From Escallonia rubra (Eukaryota; Streptophyta; Magnoliopsida; Escalloniales; Escalloniaceae), in NCBI GenBank assembly GCA_033065855.1, contig JAVXUO010001781.1, forward strand, positions 91,735 to 155,734: 64,000 nucleotides of DNA, read 5' to 3'. The translations under genes and the position numbers were made by a program. The notes under the pieces were generated by a model that searched no databases, was not told where the DNA came from, and was given only the letters and a program-made list of their open reading frames with translations. Shown in pieces: positions 53,714-64,000 of this stretch; position 1 is the first letter of the stretch; every line of letters begins with the position of its first letter.

Positions 53714-55795
53714 GGGAAAATTATGTTTTGAGGGATTTTGAAAATAAAACTTAGTGGAAGGTGGGATTGTTTTGAAAATTTATGAAAAAGTGGGATGACT
53801 TTTAAAAATTTCTGAACAAGGGATAGACTTAGAAAAAAATGGGTTTTTTTTTTATATCCTTTAATTTGGTCTTCCCAAATTACCCCTGCCCCCAAAATCG
53901 TTGACCCCCTGTTCTGATACAAGTCATTTTCTGCAAGAATGCAAGTACGGTTATGCGAAGATGCTTGTCATTTTATGCAGATATTCAAGTTGATTCTACT
54001 ATTCTAAATGGTGCAATACTAAATTTTCCAAACATTGGTTTGTAATAATTTCTGAATCACTCAAGATGCTTTTTTATTTTTCAGGCTGACCCATGATTTG
54101 TTTGGAACGAAAATCTATCTACTGGAGAAGCTTATTGAGGATAAGGTTTGAATCAAAATGTTGCTTTTGTTTGGCACGAGTATCATTGGGTTGGTACTCT
54201 TCCAGCACTTTTCCTCTTTTGTAACAAATGAATTTAGATACTATTATTTACTAACTGCAAAAACAATCCTAAATATTTGTCGAATATATTGTCCAGTTAC
54301 TGATGCGGACATATGAGATACTAAAAGAAGAACCATATTTTGTGAAAAAATGTCTAATATCAGTTTACGGTATCCCGTCAGTTGGTTAAGTTAGAGCACT
54401 TGTGCCTTAAATAAACTCGTCAATTCCTACATTCGGGAGATACTAAAAGAAGATAGTTCTTCTTTTACATCATCTATGATGGACAACTGTTCTAATAAGG
54501 GTCCGAACTTAATGAGACATGGGATATAAGTCACATACTTGTACATTCTAAGCAATCTAGAAATACTACTACAACAATCTTTTGGTAAAGAAGAAAGAAG
54601 TAACAGATCCGCTCTAGATACTCCACATGAAGACATAGGGATGTAAACTATTGAAAAAGTTAGAAACTATCTAAATCTCATCCGTCTGGAATAATATCTG
54701 CAAAAGTGAGGACCGAAAAACTCCAAACTCCAGCAGTTGTTCGGTTGCAATAAAGTTAGTAGTATATCTCATTCTTGGTTTGCTTTTCTTCTCCAGATTC
54801 TTGTACCTAAAACAAACCATGCAGTCATATAAATGATTTCATATAGCCAAGCCAAAAGTAACAGAGAGTGACGAGCAATCCTCACTTATGTACCTAGCTA
54901 AACGTCATGTACACCTTCTTGAAATTAATGTGATTGTGGCAAGTAAACTTTTCAGCTTCAGTTGTCCAGTCTGAAAGTTTAACTCTTGGTTAAGGGAAGC
55001 AACATATTTTTTGAACAGGAAATTTTATTAAAATTATCTCTAATTATCGATTAATGAACACATATGGAGGCACATACGCCTGCACACACGTAACCACTCA
55101 CATAGGAAAAGGATATATCCTTGTAACAGAGGCATAATGAACCCATCAAGCTGTATTAAGAAAGATGTGGCATATGAAATACAAATTATATTTGAATGAA
55201 CAAGTATCAGATGAGTAACTAGACAATATATTTGACAAACATTTAGGATTACTTCTGCAGTTAGTAAATAATAATAGTATCTAAATTCATTTGCTACAAA
55301 AGAGGAAAAGTATTGTGAGTACCATTAACCCAATGATACTCATGCCAAACAAAAGCAACATTTTGGTTCAAACCTTATTCTCAATAAGTCCTCTAATAGA
55401 TTTCTGTTCAAAACGAATCACGGATCGGCCTGGAAAACAAAAAAGCACCTTGAGTTATTCATGAATGATTGCATACCAATATTTGGTAAATTTAGTATTG
55501 CATCAGTTGAAAGAGAAGAAACGACTTGAAAATTTGCACAAACTGACAAGCATCTTCGCATAACCGTACTTGTATTCTTACAGAAAACGACTTGTATCAG
55601 AACATGGGTCAACAATTTTGGAGGCAGGGGTAAGTTGGGAAACCAAATTAAAGGATTTCAAAAACCCCATTTTTGTCTAAGTCTACCCCTTGTTCAGAAA
55701 TTTTGAAAAGTCACCCCACTTTTTCACAACTTTTCAAAAGAAACCCACCATTCACTAAGTTTTAATTCCAAAACCCCTCAACAACTAATTTTCCC
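53714..55795. mobile_element. Fold-back element with about 590-base inverted arms, copy B (uninterrupted)
   Basis: The left arm (53714 to about 54310) is the reverse complement of the right arm (about 55205-55795); ends read GGGAAAATTA.GTT. About 900 bases lie between. No transposase; short frames in the middle (for example minus 54427-54636) are unrecognised. It fits a non-autonomous Mutator-like element, but flanks (atatatctt, tgtccacag) show no duplication. Confidence 0.68.
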
Positions 55796-56875
55796 TGTCC
55801 ACAGGTTGAGGATGGTTAGCAACTTAAGCCCATGAAATAGAAGAAGGTTGAGAAAAGAAGGCGAAATAACATTGTAGCCTCACTGGATTCATGTGGCTTT
55901 AGGGTACACCGGGACCTCTCCGACCAGTTTCTTTTCCAAAATCAAAACAAAAATCGTCAAATTCTCAGTTGCAAGCCGCGGAGCAGCTTAACCTGTAAAG
56001 GTCATGTATTTTGCCCTTGAGATCTTCGGTTGTCGGTCTCCTTTGGAGCCACCTCAGCGAATCCTCTGAGTCGAGCGTGAATAGCATGTCTTTTCGCTGC
56101 CAATCTAAGAATGTGGACTTAGTAAACTACATGCAAGCTAGCATGTGATACCTCTTAACGTTTAAACCAAAAGAGACAAAAAAAGAAAAGTCAAGGTGAT
56201 AACGAAATAAAATTCGGTGGTCAATTATACGATGTACTCACTCAAAATTTTGATAGTGTTGTGCCACTTGGGAAGGTCGTTTGCGCGTCTAGATTAGACC
56301 CTGCAGGCTGTTACTGGCATTAATGCTATAGCAGTTGTGAAGCTTCCTAGTATGGAGTTCTACTCCACCGCATGTTTGATTTGGTCAAGGTAAACGGTGT
56401 ACTATATCCATGCAAAGCCAAATGAATTGAATGATGCTGAATTTTTCTTGGTTTCTTAGCAAAATGAAACCCTAAATTGCTGCTAACTTGTCATGATTTC
56501 TTAGCCAAATGCAGTACTCTTCATTCGAAGTAAGAATTCCATACGCGATTTGGACTTTGTAAGGTTAAAATATGGCATGTTTGGGGCATACTTTGCCTTT
56601 GTTTTTTCTGATTCTCGTTTTTACTTCATACATTTTGAAGACAGTTTTGTTATGCGAAATCTGATAAATATTTCACCCACCCGATGTCACTCCCAAAAAC
56701 CTGGTGGTTGACTTTTCCCATACCATATTTCTACTCAAAATAGTTGTCATTCTAATCATATTCACATGCCAAGTGGCTTTCTTATACTATATGATCTTCC
56801 TAGGTTTCTGCATGTTCCTACTATAAATTCATTCAGCTGCCAGCAAAAGCAATGAGTTTCTCAAGTTCTTGAAAG
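55796..56875 (+). promoter_or_regulatory. Upstream region of GLR gene 3
   Basis: Matches 34837-36092 but lacks 138 bases; the join near 56668 is at a shared 'aat'. TATA CTATAAAT at 56821-56828. Confidence 0.5.
56821..56828 (+). promoter_or_regulatory. Putative TATA box of GLR gene 3
   Basis: CTATAAAT, 55 bases before the start codon at 56876, identical in place to gene 2. Confidence 0.5.
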
Positions 56876-63513
<6,638 letters not shown>

Positions 63514-64000
63514 TGCTGAAGTGTTTCTTTCGTCACTGAAGAATTTAGCCTTCCCATCGTGCATATTAAGATAATGTTAGCATTGGTATTTACAGTATAT
63601 GAAGCTTCTAACATCAATTTTTTCTCATGTTAACCATTCTAATCCAAATTATTTTACTGATCCAGAACCCTTTTCAAGTTTCCAAAATAACTCATATTAG
63701 TTATTGATTTGAAGCTCTGTAGGAGTTTCTTAGATTATGAGCATAGTTTATTTACAACTTTTTCGTTTATTTTTTCATTAGCACTAGTTAGCCCAGTAAC
63801 CCGAGCCAAACTAGGGTCGATTTTTAAAATATATTGTAAAGGTCCAAAAAATATAGTAATGCGTGCCACATACCATGAGACAAAAAAGATACTAACATCT
63901 TGTAGAAGAATATATCTGTTTTTACTTAAACTACAATTGTTGGTAAGAGAGATTTTTTTCGTAAAAACGATGTTTGTAACTGCAAAGAGTAACATTAGTA
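63514..64000. other. 3' flank of GLR gene 3
   Basis: Matches 42846-43340 behind gene 2; AT-rich, nothing else recognised. Confidence 0.6.

Noticed and set aside
54427-54636. 69-codon frame inside the fold-back element as a captured gene
   Set aside because: Broken in copy A and without recognisable motif.

Overview
This is plant nuclear DNA, most likely from a eudicot. Genes are split by GT-AG introns, the intergenic DNA is AT-rich, and several plant retrotransposon, Helitron and CACTA families are present. The biological core is a cluster of three glutamate receptor-like (GLR) ligand-gated ion channel genes on the + strand. They most resemble the clade II (GLR2) type, with a five-exon structure. 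Gene 1 (5505-15730) is a pseudogene. Gene 2 (36093-42845, 992 aa) and gene 3 (56876-63513, 994 aa) are intact, and I count about 42 residue differences between them.

Layout. 1-2240: decayed minus-strand Ty1-copia. 2244-5320: a fold-back repeat with a CA/GT-rich core, split by a non-autonomous Helitron (3145-5156). 5505-15730: GLR pseudogene with an intact young copia element (6246-11454) in intron 1. 16302-17740: truncated copia (LTR plus broken gag). 18872-19043: a small MITE-like inverted repeat. 19057 to beyond 43340: duplication unit A (fold-back element, promoter, gene 2). Inside its fold-back element lies a nest: LTR element A (20785-34403), containing a CACTA element (25352-32726, TSD GGT), containing LTR element B (26474-30723). 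43341-53518: a spacer of transposon remains (minisatellite, LINE RNase H fragment, 3.4 kb solo LTR, a related LTR remnant, hAT-like piece, Sirevirus-like LTR, 3' part of an LTR-B relative). 53520 to the window end: duplication unit B (fold-back element, promoter, gene 3), lacking the nest.

History by inference. The fold-back element entered first, then the GLR gene with about 3 kb of upstream DNA was duplicated in direct orientation, and then unit A received the LTR-A/CACTA/LTR-B nest. Two details do not fit a simple story. The innermost LTR pair is more diverged than the outermost, which looks identical. A stretch of about 1.5 kb spanning the end of intron 1 and the start of exon 2 looks identical between genes 2 and 3 while its flanks differ. 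No prokaryotic features, CRISPR array or tRNA/rRNA genes were recognised. All exon borders come from GT/AG signals, frame and comparison among the three genes; no transcript evidence was available.
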